Below are positions 43,685-56,505 of a DNA stretch of 64,000 nt, piece after piece. Source of the stretch: Diphasiastrum complanatum (taxonomy: Eukaryota; Streptophyta; Lycopodiopsida; Lycopodiales; Lycopodiaceae); the NCBI GenBank assembly GCA_029204225.1, contig CM055092.1, forward strand, positions 14,312,059 through 14,376,058. Direction: 5' to 3'. Position numbers and translations under genes: made by a program. Under the pieces are notes generated by a model, which was not told where the DNA came from, did not search any database, and saw only the letters and a program-made list of their open reading frames with translations. How positions within the stretch are numbered: the stretch's first letter is position 1; every line of letters begins with the position of its first letter.

Positions 43685-44490
43685 GAAGAGGGAGTGTGAA
43701 AAAATGTCAACTAGTACTTTGGTCATTTTAGGTGTAATTGAGGCCAAAATTGTAAATAAATTTCACATGGTTTCTACACACGTGTAATTAGAGTACAAGA
43801 CTATTTTCAATTGGAACCAAGTTCATGTGGTCTCTTGTACATTGCCCAACATAGCTAGCTTTGGCCAAGTGGTGGATTGGCATTTGTTCTAATCAATCAC
43901 CAAGAAATTAATAATTTGATCGATCACCTGCTACAAAAATTTGATCAACAAATTTTCAAAAACTGATTATTCACCATGTTTTGATCCATCACATGGCGAT
44001 TGATCAGATGGTTTGATCAATTAGCTAGTGGTAAATTTTAAAGTTTCAGGCAAAATTAATTTGCACCAACCTAAAAAAAATTGTAACAATTTAAAAATTT
44101 TGTGGCCAAAAAAATTTGGCCTGGTTTTGCCACAAGCTGATTGATCACCATGTTTTGATCAATCACCTAGTGATTGATCATATGGTTCGATCAATCATTA
44201 CGTGACAAAGCCCGAGTTTGTCTGTCAGAAATTGATTAGTCATTGAATAAGAAGCTATTGATTCAATAAAAGAGTTGCATAAAATCATTGACTTAAATTG
44301 TATTTCTATTGGGTCGCTCAATCCCTTTTTCGAGTACTTTGTTTCTTTGGTTGAAAGCTTCATTATTTTTCTCTCTAATGTCTTGGTGGAGACGTTGAAA
44401 CTTACTATAAACTGCAAATTACTATCAATTCAATCATCAAACATGCTGTAAATTTCACTCTTCAAGTTTGGTATTAATTTCAATTTGCCA
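43685..44490 (+). repeat. C-like 3' LTR with polypurine tract
   Basis: GAAGAGGGAG (43685-43694) is followed by TGTGAAAAAATGTCAAC, matching the start of element C's LTR (TGTGAAAATTGTCAAC). A possible end is ...CAATTTGCCA at 44490, which I cannot confirm because no second copy is available. It includes ACACACGTGT near 43778. Confidence 0.55.
43900..44210. repeat. TGATCA-rich direct repeat inside the C-like LTR
   Basis: CACCATGTTTTGATC-ATCAC is followed by GATTGATCA-ATGGTT-GATCAAT at about 43972-44022 and again at about 44148-44198. GATC occurs about ten times in this 310-bp stretch. Confidence 0.75.
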
Positions 44491-46800
44491 CAACAATGAC
44501 GTGTCATCTCCAATATTGCCTATCCTCTCATCAATGATCTATAAAAGATTGCTTAGATATATAGAAAATTGCTTTCTAACTATGTTGCTACATGAATGCC
44601 ATAGTTAACACCACTCTAATCCTACTGCATCCCCCAATTTTACGATCATGTGATAGAAAGGAATGATATTTATTTTAACCGATGCACTAAAAAAAGTCGT
44701 TATCCTAACATATTCATCTCAGTCGAGGCTCTTCATAGATTCACAAGCTACACTATTTAAGCCTAAAATTTTGAAATGCATAGCATTCATCAAGCTCTTT
44801 CAATTATTCAAGAAACCATAGTAACTCTTTGATATTGTGAAGTTATATCTACTAAGTCTCAATTTTAATATTTGGTAAAAGCTATTGATAATACAAAACC
44901 AATTCATAAGCTTATTTTCCCACATTTTTTGATGGATAGAGCAAGGCCCAAGGAGATACTCAATGATAGGGTTCTTTGGAAATTAGCTAATTAAGGTGGT
45001 TTAATATAAATGTTAATTTTGTTAGCATGGTACTTGTTTGAAATTGATTGGAAAATTGACAGCTTTGAAAGATTTAAATAGGCAAGACATTTGAGTTGGA
45101 GAATTTAGAAGGCAATGTCTTTTCAAAAAATGACAAGCATATAAAAGTGTAGGATATGAGAGAGAAAATCAAAGGAGGTTCCCGAAACACGCCTTGCCCC
45201 ATTAGGCTCTTGCAAGTAATTTCTAGTCCATGTTGTGGTAATGCGCACCATTATTGTTTCAGAACTATGGACATGACTGGATTATAGCTTTTGGCAAGGA
45301 GGCCACATGTGGACACGCTACATCCTTTTGAAAGTTGGTTCCTTGAAATCACTCACCTTAGGCTTGGAGATGAGCTTCTCATCAAGAAGTGGGCTTTGTA
45401 GAGCTTGTTAGCTTCTAATTTGAGCTCATTGTGCAACTATGCTTAAATGAATGTTGCGTCTTAATTGTTGCTCACAACTTTGAGCTTGAGCAATCTATCC
45501 AACTCACTCTCACAAGGTAAATGTAGTATAACCTTAATGCTTGTGAGCTTGTTTATTTTTTAGGTAAATGTAGGTTGATCTTAATTCTTGTAAGCTTTTT
45601 GTTTCATATTGTGAGCTTGCTTTGGAAGGAGTTAGAATTTGTGTAATGGTTCACATTTGGAAGAAAATTGTAGGCTAAGTTCTAAGTTAGGCATATGTTT
45701 AGTCACATTTTTGTCCCACTCACTACCTCCTCACATTTTTGGAGTCAATTTTAGAGAGCTTAGACTAAGCTTTTGAACACAACATGTTTCGTGGGTATGG
45801 ACATTTTTTCATAAAGCAAAAAGTAAATGTTCCACTAGGTGATTAAACATGGTAAAGCTTGGGGTTAGCGTGGACTTGTTTTTCGGCACTGTGCAACGGT
45901 GGTGTAGTGCAACTAAACATCAAAATGGCCTAGCCCTTATCACTTTATGGGTCATTGCCTAAGGGCCTTGCGTACATGAAAATTTTGCCTTTTAAGGTGG
46001 GTCCAAAATAACCAAGAATGTTGTGGTATATCACAAAGGCGTTGCCACAAATTTCTTGAATAAAAAATGTGATGGCACTTTAAGATAGATTAAACTAGTA
46101 TTCAAAGTGTCGCATGAGTAGAGACATGACAATAATAAAAAAACACATATATGAAATGATTTTGTGAATCCAAATAGACAATCTTTATTAATTTATTGTT
46201 GTTGTTGATGATGTTGGCATATGGTGCAAGTTAAGAGCCTAAGAATGCATACAAGTGACAACTTTTTATTGTTTATGACTTGCATATGAAGGTGCATCAT
46301 GCAAAAAAAAAAAAGGGCACGATTTGTTTGCTATTTATGACTGGCGTATAGAGGTGCATCTAAAAGATTTAGTTCTTGCAATCAAAGTCCTTACCAATGT
46401 GGCAAACCTTTTTGTGCGCACAAACCCTTAGGATCTAAGACATTGACTTTTGCATAATCTCCATTGACCAACGTGAACACATACTATTGCCTTTTGCAAT
46501 GAGATGCCAAAAACAAGAACGTGGATTTAAGTGTAGTGTAAAGGCTTGGGCGGAGAGGACTTATGTGTTTGAGGGCCCAAAACATCTCTAGAAGATCTTC
46601 TCTACACATAAGGGGCCAAAGGCAAGCCCAATACATATTTTCTAGATGATCTAGCTGATCTACCTTAGTTTCAAGACTTACTCTTTTAAAAGCAGGTCCC
46701 CATCATCATAAACATGGACATGGACCTACTTCATTATCCGGACCCGAGGGCATTTAAAGGGTGGGTAGAAGGGCCCTCCGAAGCCCACCACACAGAGCAC
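44491..46800. other. No gene recognised
   Basis: AT-rich DNA upstream of the coiled-coil gene. The only feature I can support is a dispersed repeat at 46425-46515 shared with 11160-11255. Confidence 0.5.
46425..46515. repeat. Dispersed repeat shared with the DUF1218 upstream region
   Basis: ACATTGACTTTTGCATAATCTCCATTG-type sequence aligns with GTTGACTTTTGCAATAGCTCCATTC at about 11185, continuing through GTGAACACATACTATTGCCTTT versus ATGAACACATAGTATGCCTTT. Same orientation, about 90 bp. Confidence 0.7.
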
Positions 46801-47107
46801 TTTCCGGGACAAAATTCCGAAAATATGGATGGATGGAGTAGTTGTTTCCGGGGCCATGTTGCATGGCTCTCTTAAGGGTAGATCCTTCATGGAAGACACT
46901 TCCTTAGCCTTCTTTTATTCCTGGACAAAAGACAATATACTTCTTGTCCACGACACCAAAGACACTATAATAGTTAAAGATCTTCCACTTAGATTGCAGC
47001 CACGTGGAGAGGCTTCCATTTGGCAGGTGATCGATGGATGCTGCAAAATACGTGGTTCGAATCATAGCGTTCCTTGAAAGATCCAACGGCGCGCGATCTG
47101 AACACAG

Positions 47108-47110
<3 letters not shown>

Positions 47111-47139
<29 letters not shown>
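47111..47139 (+). repeat. (CT)n microsatellite upstream of the coiled-coil gene
   Basis: About 14 CT units, followed by a pyrimidine-rich stretch. A likely leader exon ends near 47281 at CATCACAG/GTTTTC, with the coding start 1.1 kb downstream, so the repeat probably lies in the transcribed leader. This leader exon is inference. Confidence 0.85.
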
Positions 47140-47143
<4 letters not shown>

Positions 47144-48408
47144 TCGCCTTTCTTCTTTGCTGAACGCGAGAAAGCCTTCGATCTGCCAACTTCCATGGAA
47201 GCTTTTAGCATACAATCGGCTATGGCGCTTGTCTGTTGCTGATTTCTTCCACATTTGAAAGAAGCTATTTCATGGCATCACAGGTTTTCAATGGAATGGT
47301 TTGCTCATATTATTAACTCCTGTCTTTAATGCCTTGCCTTGTTTGAGGTATGCTTTCGGTACGGATGTTTTTCCCTCAGATTTGATGGTATCTGTGCATA
47401 TTTTTCCCCGATTTGCACGTGATTCTGCCGTGAATCAGGCTTGAGTGTATGTATTATGGATTTTTTTATGGTATTATGGAGCCGGATGCAAAGAAGTTCT
47501 GTGATGTAAGGCATTGATTGCGTTTAGTCACCCGTTGGAGCTCTTTGATGTGGAGTGCATATATCTGATGCTTTGTTTCGTCAGATTTTGGCTAATGTGC
47601 TCCTGTGAATGGATTATGTTGCTGTTGTAAAATATTCTTGGTCTCAGAGTTTAGATGCAGCTGTCATGGATCCTAATTTGCCAGGCTTAACTGTGCCCCT
47701 CACTATTATTGCAGGGGCCTCGTGATCTTTGGATCTTTGCGTCACGTCCCATTTTCCTTCAGTTTCATCCAAGCGTGTTCTTTTTGCGTCTTCTTCTTTT
47801 CGTGAATTTCACGTGTTCTCCTTGTGTACCTTGAACCTTTTCTGATTCCCGTTTGATTTCCTTTACCTCGGATATTGCCTCTTTTATAGACGGAGTAAGT
47901 TGACTCCATGCCATATACTGTAAGCTTTATCATTGAGATTGCTTATATGCTAACATATCAAGAGTTGACCATTTGCCTTGATACTTCTCTATGATGTAAC
48001 GTCTATTATATTCTTCTAGTTCTTTTCTTTGATTTTCTTCCAGTTACATGCTCTTTACATATTTTCCCCTCAACTATTGAATATTTCTAATAACTCTCGA
48101 TTCTACTTTAGATGATACTTTCTGTTGTATTTCGTTGTGATGACATAGACAATTGTTTCTAAAAGTGTCAGATCCAATGCAACTATTCTGATCTAGAGAA
48201 TGATATCAACGTATTGAAGTTCTAAGCTTGAAGGACCGTTTGGTTACTACTCTCTGGAGTCTATCTCTTCAAATGCTGGATGCAAGATACTGTGAATTCG
48301 GGGTATCACAACCAATCGAGATATTGTGATTTCAGCAATCACTCGGGACTTTTATGACCTGACTGTTCAGAGCCATTACATCTCTTACGCAGCCGGCACG
48401 ATCGTACA

Positions 48409-51400
48409 ATGGCGAGGTCAAAAGCAGGGGGCCCAATTGTGGTTCATGAGCCACTGCAACAAGGGCATCAACAAGATTTGGAGGACAAGGCAATCGACAC
48501 AATGTGGAGTTCTGACAGTCTGAAATTAAACCGATCGATTTTGACAGGCACAAAAGGGCCAACAACACCCGTCCCCAGTTGGAAAATGTATGAGAATCCT
48601 TTCTATGAAGGCATCATGGCAGCAGTTCAAACAGGAGCCATCTCGGGTCGTGATGCCGCTGTATCAGCTCGTAAATTGGCCGCCACTCTCTGGGGCCTAC
48701 AGAAACACTCCAAGCCCGTAGGCTCATCTTCGACCGCACCAGAATCAAATCCAGAGCCCACTCGGACTCTCCCAAGCCCACAGCAGGTTCTGCCACCGCC
48801 TCCATCGGCATCTCTCTCTAATTCGTCATTGCCTTTAGCAAATCAAACCGCAGCTGAGCCTTCTATTAAGGTTGGTACTAAAATTTGAAGCTCATAACGT
48901 TTTTTACTAGCAAAAAGAGGTTAATTGATATGCACGAAATTGTATGGCACAGCCAATTGGTTTACCTGAGGCACAATGCACTCCATCTATCAAAGAACAC
49001 AATTGAAAGTTTGCACTCTGGCCACCAGCTTCCAGAGGAATATATTACAGAGGACATAATAACTAATTATTGCGAGGCTTATGTATAACTGTTTGTCAGA
49101 CTCTTATAGCTTTGTAATTTCTATCAAATGATCACCATAAATTTCTTCTGGCAGCTATCTTATTTTCATGCTTGTGCTCAGTCCACAGATAGTAATGGAA
49201 AGGTAGTACAGACTAATAGACAGATAGCTGCTTTGAGGTCACATGTGCATCGACTGCTGGAACGGCGTGCAGAAAACAAAGACACACAAATCACTTCACC
49301 AAATAACCAACAACTTATTGGGGTATGGGGTTACTCGCTTTGTCTTTGTAAGCATTCTACTACGCAATGAGATCTACTGTTTTGCAAATAAAAGAAGTGA
49401 GATGTTTATTGTTTGTTCTGAATCTGATCTTATTTTAATTGGAAATGTAAACAGCAAATCTTGTGAGAATAAATTATACGCTGATCCTCAACAAGATTAC
49501 TTTCTCATAGCCTCCTAGCCTTCCTAACGAGCAATGTATGCAGGTTCAGGCAATTGGTGTTATTCATCATTTGAAGGAGATCGTGAAGCTTCCAGTTCAG
49601 TCTATCTTTTAATTGTTGCATTGGTGTTGTGTGGTATACATGATTTGTGGCTCTCAGAGCCCACAGCCTTTGTGCTTACCCTTGCTTTGTTTATAAGCAC
49701 CTCTAGGTTCTATATGCATGATAATGGCATTGCACCCTACTAGTACTGATATACCTCTGCTTTAGTCTACCATGATAAAGCAGTGAACTCAGCTTGCAAA
49801 TAAGGATTTATCATAGTATTGTCAGAGAAGAGTATAAACCTCCTCATGGTCGAATAGCATTGTAAGCAACTTGTTGAAAGAACCATGAAAATATGCCAAG
49901 ACAAATGCACCGTATAGCCTCTAAGATTATTTTTGTCGGAAATCAGTGGGTTGTGCGGAAGCTGGGAGCGAGCTAGATGAATGGATAGGAAACGCGACAA
50001 TTAGCAGCAAAATGTACTCTGATTAATATCAACAAATGAGTACAATCGCTTGAAGTTATTACTTCAGCTGGTTGAGCGTGATAACGTTGGCTACAGAGTG
50101 ATAACTCTGATCGTTGTGTGTGATAACACATGCAACGGAACAATCTGAATGAATTGATAGAAACAATTATCAGAAGTTTTAGATATAAGATGATTATCAG
50201 AATTGTTGAAGATTGGAGATTTCAGAAGTTTTTTGATGAAGATACATGTCTTGATATACTACTCAAAATAAATCTATAACTGACATTTTCTATAGTTATT
50301 ACAACCGCCTCAGACTGTACAATGTAGGCGGACTTCCAACGCGAAGTCATCGGGTTGGATTTTTGACCGACAATGTTCAAAATTACATAGGTTCGGATTT
50401 TATACAAAGGATCGAAAAATATGATACTGGTTCGAAAAATATGTTGTGGGTCGAATTTCCCGGGGTCGAAAAATTAGACCCGATCCGAACCGAACATGTT
50501 CGAAGGTGATCGGATAATTTAGTGGAGGTTCGGAAAAATTCCGAACCGATCCGACCCAACCAAGTGTCGGAATTTTCCTGCTAAGGAAAAACTCGAGCCT
50601 TCTGTTTTCTTGGTTTTGTAAAGTTTTCAGGATGCTCATTAACAAATGGATTTGAGGCTGAGCATCGAATTCCAACAATTTTGATATTGGATTTAGACCT
50701 TTTGATACACTGTGAAGGATGATCCAGACAACATGTTGCCATGTGTATGTACTATGCACCAGGAAATGGACTGAGTGAACCAAATAGAGAAAATGGCATA
50801 ACCGTATTCAGACTACCAGTGCAGAAGTACTTAATAGTGGTGTCTCCGACAAAGCAATGTCATTAAATAAGATTCTTGAGCTGACTGAGGATCCATGAAT
50901 AGCTTATAGTGGCATATACAACGTGGATTGAATTGTGCCTAGGAGGATCAATTATAAGCAAAGGCAGAGATGTGGACAATGAATGCCATATAGCCATGGG
51001 CTCAGATTGTTGTTTAAATGTAGTAGGAGATGGTTCGGTGCATATGCATTTAGATTCCAAGTGGGATGTGTAATCCATGCACGTCATGCAATAGCAGTAG
51101 GAAATGGCCCAGAATGCATGTACATATCGCCAAGTGAGCCATATTTACCAGGGGTGCCAACCAGAATCAATAGTGACGGTCTTTGAGAAAACCTAGTACC
51201 AAGTCTCTTGAATGAATGGGCAGATGGAAGCATAAATATATGACTCAAAAGCTACTTCCCTAGACCTCCAATAGAACAGGACAGTGATTTAGTAGGACAA
51301 TGTACCTCCCAATGGTGAAGAATGCCATAGTAGAGCATGCCAAGCGGAACGACGAGGATTGACAGTTAACAAGAGGGCTAAATAGCTTAGATGTTGTATA

Positions 51401-54400
51401 AGGATTATAAGCTATATGTAGAGACTACGAACACCTAATAACAGATGCACTCAATGGCTCAAAAATAGTTGATAAAGTCAAAGTCAACCGTGTTATGCAT
51501 GAATACCACATAGAAGCAACTATAGTCGTGGTAGCTCAATGGAACAAAAGCTAATTGTGATTGATGAAAACCAAACTTGTTAGGTAGAAGCATTTGCAAA
51601 TAGATCAATCTATGCAACTAGAACCCAATGTAACTGTTCAGACCATGACTGCCACACGAGCATAAAGGTAGGTCCATCACCAAAATAACAGAATGATTTG
51701 TAATATAGCCCAAGTCATCAGTAAGGGATGTCTCTGATTACATTTCAAATTAAACCCTACTGCAATGCTGATGGAAAGACCATCATAGAAGACAACAATA
51801 CTAGTGCTGCAAAAATAGTTACAATGCACCACCAATAGACCATGTCATTGTACCAATGAACCAGAAATACCAAAGAAAAGTATTAACAAATTCTTGAGGC
51901 CTCAAACATGGTGTCAGAATTCTGCTGCTAAAAATGAGCAATGTGTTCCATAAGAACTCTTCCTACAAGATATCGATAGAGGAACGTTGCTTCCAAATAT
52001 CAACAACAAGGCTCTACCACTGCTTGCCACATAGGGGAACATTGCTACGGAACACCAACAACAAGAGTGAGCCACTGTGTGCCATAAATACTTTGCTGCC
52101 CAGAAATAAATACATTACAAAACAAAGAACATTACAATGTTTCCACTACACTTTAGCCATAGAAAGACATGGATCTATCTCGTGTATTTCCTATCTGAAT
52201 GGACCATGAACACCTAGTCATATCAGTTGGAACTAGATCAAATGTATTCCAAGCTAGTTGTACAGACCAAAAACACCTTTAGCAGTAAGTAGGAATTGAT
52301 CTAGATCTGCAAAGAGATCCCCAACTACAACTATCCAAACTAACCATGAATGTTAGTCAACACTGGGCCTACCCAAGAGAATCTGGATTATTTCGAAACC
52401 CAGTTAGCAACTTATGCTTGGGTACTGATGAGACATAAGCAATGCTGTTTGGCTAAGATTTTTGGTTTATTGTATTTTATATTATTGTTTTGACTTGGTT
52501 CCTTTGACTTTTTGAGTTGCTCGTATATTGTTTCTAAGTTCCTTTGACTTTTTGAGTTGCTCGTATATTGTTGCTAAGCTTTACCTTATGGCATCACTGA
52601 CTTCTCTATATAAATTTGTGAGATTGGATATTCTGATTTCACAAATAGATACAACTATCCAAACTGACCATAAAGGCCAGTTAGCAGTAGGCATTGCAAA
52701 ATCATAACATATGAGGAATAGTTGGCTCTAAGGGCCCCTCAATAGACACATAGGAGTAATAAAATTTGAGATCATTCATAAAACGATTCTTCTGATTCAA
52801 AATGCCATCCTAATTGAGAAGTTGCTGTAAATCTCTAGAAACATTGGCATATGTGCTAGACACCAAGAAGCATGTACCCCTACTTGGTCTTTTGGAACCA
52901 AATGATCAGATGAATCAACTAGCAATTGCTCCTGAAGTGAACCAATATGTGTCTCATAACACTAGTCATAAATTTGCATCTCATGTACATCAGCCTACAT
53001 CAGGAACTGCTTACAGTTTCCACTTGCGAAATGAAAGAGGAAGACACCAAAGCACAAGTCCTTTTTTGGAATATGTTGAACACAGTGATGGAACAAGCAG
53101 GGCACAACAAGGCAGATTTCCATGGCTTCATGGCAGATGAGGCACAAGCAAATTGGAGAGCTGTGCGTACTGTGTTCAACGGTGGTCCAGAAAATGAGAT
53201 GTCTGGACGAGAGTGTTCGTGTTTTTTTCAATTGTAGGCTGATCAATTTGATCTCTAACATCTGCTTTAAGTACTATGTAGATACCATGCTGGCAGCTTA
53301 TGTTTTGACATTGATGCTAAACCATAGATGAATGTGTGGAAACAGAAGCATCCATTATGAACTCACTTTTAGCTAGCAATACCCGAAGGTTCTAGACCAC
53401 TCTGTAAGGAGGGTATACCTTTTGGAGAAATTAGCATGATGTGCTATTTGAAAATGGAAGCTACAATATCTCAAGCTGTGCAAAACTAACGAACAACTCA
53501 TAAAAGGGAAATACAGCAAGCTCATTTATTGAAGAGGTATGGAAAGGTCTACCTATAGAGGAAAGAAATAGGAGCTGGAAAGCGGAATAAAAGTGCCTTG
53601 CTGTAGGATAAACAGTGATCCTTAAAAAGCACACAAAAAGTACAAAATTTTGAAGATTCAATAACTTGAAAAAGTTGAAATTTGAGGTACTGAACTTCTA
53701 CATTGCCAAATCATGATTTGTAAGTGTGACTAAACGATTTACAGCTTGAAGAATAGCAATGTAGAAAGTTCGAATAAAAGATCCACAAAATGGCAAAAAA
53801 GATGGCATCTCGAATCGAACTAAGGAGTTCTATATAGCCTAAAGAAATTCGAAAAGTTGAAGTGATAGAAAGTGGAAAAAAATGGAAATGTTAGTGACTC
53901 TACTTTCAGTGAGCCAAATCCAAATCTTCGCAGTTCAATGGAAGCACTTCATGGTAGGAAACACACTGATATAAATTTCTTCGCAAAACTCTACGAAAGA
54001 GATGAAAAAGTGAGATTTTCTAGTGCCCTTCGTATTGCTAGTCAGAATGATGAAAGTCTGCATGTCTGAATCCAAAAGTGCAATCATACCACTGAAGAAA
54101 ACTACAGCCAAACAAAAAAAAAGGCTTTTCTCCCAAAAGCAGAAGAAAGTTGAAATAAAAAAACTGACCTAGCCTAGGGTGCCAAGAAAGCGCTTACATG
54201 TCCATGAAGCTTATTCACAAATAACCCTCAAATATGAAGTGAATAGGTAGCAAATGATGAGTGTCAAGGAACCAAAACTAAGAACATTGTATGAATAGAG
54301 CATGTCTCGAAGCGTAGTTGTAGATCTCCTAAAGAGAGTCGCAATACCACCTCTTAAAAGGTTCTCAAAGTGTCAATGCATCAACCCTGGAATGTCTGTG

Positions 54401-56505
54401 AGTCCCTCAACTTACATTCTGGATGCCCTTGAGGAAACTTTCTAGGAAGCTACCAAAGTAGGGGTACTGGGTTGCCAAGATGGTCTGCAGCCTACCACCT
54501 AGCCCAGTCAGTCTTAGCTTATCCTCTAAATGAAATTAGGCACCATGGGTCCAACTCATATTTTAATATCTGAAATGGCATTGAATTAAGGAATGATGAT
54601 ATGCTTCTGCTTACTAGTCGATTCATCGTACAGTATTCTGAAGATTTTGCATACAAACTTTATCTAGAATATTTGTTTTCAGGGCAAGATATTTTACAGG
54701 TTTTGTATGCTTGTGAGATTTAAGAAAAGATCGTGCATCTATTCTGGCGTACCAAGTTGATCCTGCATATCTGAATCTTGTTGAGTAAACATCTTTATTT
54801 TTTGTTTATTCAACTGTGTTGCTCTAATTCTTCTCACTGATATTGATCTTGAAAATAGATTGAAGCTCAAAGGAAAGATTTGGCAAGTTCAAGCATATCA
54901 AACGAGATCAAGAATGTTGATGTTGGGGGCCCACCAACAACAGCCAATGAACTGCTAAGAGTTCTCAGCCGCATCCGTGACCTGGAGGAGCAAAATACAT
55001 CAAGCACATCTCTTGCAGCTGCTTTGCATGTGGAGCTCGATCATGCTCGCACATGTGTGCAAGAACTTGAGATTCAGCACAAAGCAGCTCGGAAGGAAAT
55101 AGAAAGCCTTCAAAAGAAAATTGTAGAAGAACGAGCAAATTGGCGAACCAAGGAGCAAGAAAATATGAAATCGGCGATCCAAGCAGCTAAAGAGGAAGTT
55201 GATGAGGAGAAAAAATCGAAGCGGCGTCTTGAATCAGCAAACAAAAAACTGGTAAAAGATCTGGTTGATGCTAATGCTTCTCTGAGCAGAATGTCACAAG
55301 ATCTTGAAAGGGAGAGGAAGGCGAGGGAGATGATGGAAAACGTTTGTGATGATCTTGCTAAAGAGATTGCTGAGGACAAAGCTGAAGTGGAAGAACTGAA
55401 GCGTGTATCAACTAAGGTTAGAGAAGAGGTGGAAGAAGAAAGAAAGATGCTACAGGTTGCTGAGGTTTGGAGAGAGGAAAGGGTTCAAATGAAACTAGCT
55501 GCAGCACAGCATGAGTTAGAAGAGAGAGCCACAGCATTGAACAGCCTGAGGATGGAATTGGAAGATTTTTTGGATTGCAGAAGGTTTGATGCCAGGGATG
55601 ACCCAAAGCACCAACAAGATATCCGGGAGGCAGAATCTCTTTGCATTGCAGTAGAAGCACTTCAGCGAGATATGACATCCTTTCTGCCTGGATGGAAGGA
55701 TGATCAAGCTAACCTTGTTCACTTGGGCACTCAACCAGAAAGTTGCACAGTAAATTCAACAGGAAACTATGAAGTGGACATGTCACAAGTCGATGAGAAT
55801 GGGACTTTCTCAAAAGAGCAGAAATCTAGAGCCAAATCGAGCAAGCATAAAGGTAGGACAAATCTACTTGAGAGTTTGAAAAAGAGTCAACCTCGGAGTA
55901 AACCATCCAAACAAATAAGTACAAAGGAACAACATAATGTGCGGGAAGGAGCAAACACTTCTGACAGCAAGGGAAAGAAACCTGAAATCACTGTATATGA
56001 GAACGCATATTCCAAGTTAAATCTAGATGAATCTTTCTTCCTTAGTGACAGTGATGATGGACATGTGAATGCTGATTTACATCCAGTTAATGAAATTCAA
56101 AGGATAATAGAGTTGCATACATCAGAAGAAGGCACTGCTGGACCTGATCTACAGGGTGAAAGTTCAAACAATGGTCCTGTTTGGAGGTCCAATTCTCTTG
56201 TGACAGAGAAGCATCACTCCAACATAGAAGAGTCTGTAACAAATCAACAGGGAAGAAGGCCTGCGAGCCCCCCTCCTCAGGTGCATACTTCAAAAACTTT
56301 AGCTTCATCAGCTCCACAGGCTTTCAACCTATCTTCTGGTATAACATCTCATACAGACAGTTGGATCCCCACGGACTCTAAAAATCCACACATCACACGA
56401 GGTATAAAGGGATCAATAGAGTGGTCAAAGAATGTTCGAGATAACAGTCTCAGAACAAAACTGGAAAAGCAACAAGGCCGACTCAGTTGGAAAACTGTCA
56501 GATAG
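48409..56505 (+). CDS. USO1-like / BRANCHLESS TRICHOME-related coiled-coil protein (three exons)
   Basis: The coding exons are 48409-48870, 49155-49322 and 54859-56505, all phase 0, giving 758 residues. Donors are GTTGGT and GTATGG; acceptors are GGCAG and AATAG. Exon 1 starts MARSKAGGPIVV and has TKGPTTPVPSWK and the family signature SARKLAATLW, then a Pro/Ser-rich stretch. Exon 3 holds a coiled coil of about 220 residues, including VCDDLAKEIAEDKAEVEELK, VREEVEEERKMLQVAEVWRE and ERVQMKLAAAQHELEE. These blocks are characteristic of the plant family annotated as intracellular transport protein USO1-like, which includes BRANCHLESS TRICHOME, a regulator of cell shape. The C-terminal third is Ser-rich and poorly conserved. 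Exon 2 (168 nt) is less certain than exons 1 and 3, but preserves frame and splice sites. The second intron is about 5.5 kb. There are no stops in any exon, so the gene looks functional. Confidence 0.85.
50400..50565. repeat. TCGGAACC-rich palindromic stretch
   Basis: The perfect 9-bp stem GGTTCGGAA/TTCCGAACC with a 3-base loop lies at 50527-50547. Around it, GATCCGAACCGAAC, GGGTCGAA and CCGATCCGACCC-type motifs recur on both strands. Its composition differs from the AT-rich intron around it. Confidence 0.7.
51965..52095. repeat. Diverged tandem duplication in intron 2
   Basis: GAACGTTGCTTCCAAATATCAACAACAAGG ... CCACTGCTTGCCACATA is followed by a similar unit GAACATTGCTACGGAACACCAACAACAAGA ... 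CCACTGTGTGCCATAAA; the period is about 61 bp. Confidence 0.7.
52499..52578. repeat. 40-bp tandem duplication in intron 2
   Basis: TTCCTTTGACTTTTTGAGTT starts at 52499 and 52539, and both 40-bp units are identical except for one base (TTTCTAAG against TTGCTAAG at the ends). Confidence 0.92.

Larger units (their letters stand above)
49323..54858 (+). other. Large intron 2 of the coiled-coil gene
   Basis: About 5.5 kb, from GTATGG to AATAG. I see no LTR, TE coding motif or additional supported exon in it. It contains a 40-bp tandem duplication (52499-52578), a GGTTCGG-rich palindromic stretch (50400-50560) and a diverged short duplication near 51970-52090. Confidence 0.7.

Noticed and set aside
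46829-47258. Frames on both strands around the CT run before the coiled-coil gene
   Set aside because: They depend on the CT/GA repeat, overlap on both strands, and have no known domain; this is better read as promoter and leader.
52814-53261. 108-codon frame and overlapping frames inside intron 2
   Set aside because: No family match, overlapping frames on both strands, and no supporting splice structure.
55000-55734. Minus-strand frames opposite exon 3 of the coiled-coil gene
   Set aside because: Antisense shadows of the Glu/Lys-rich coiled coil.
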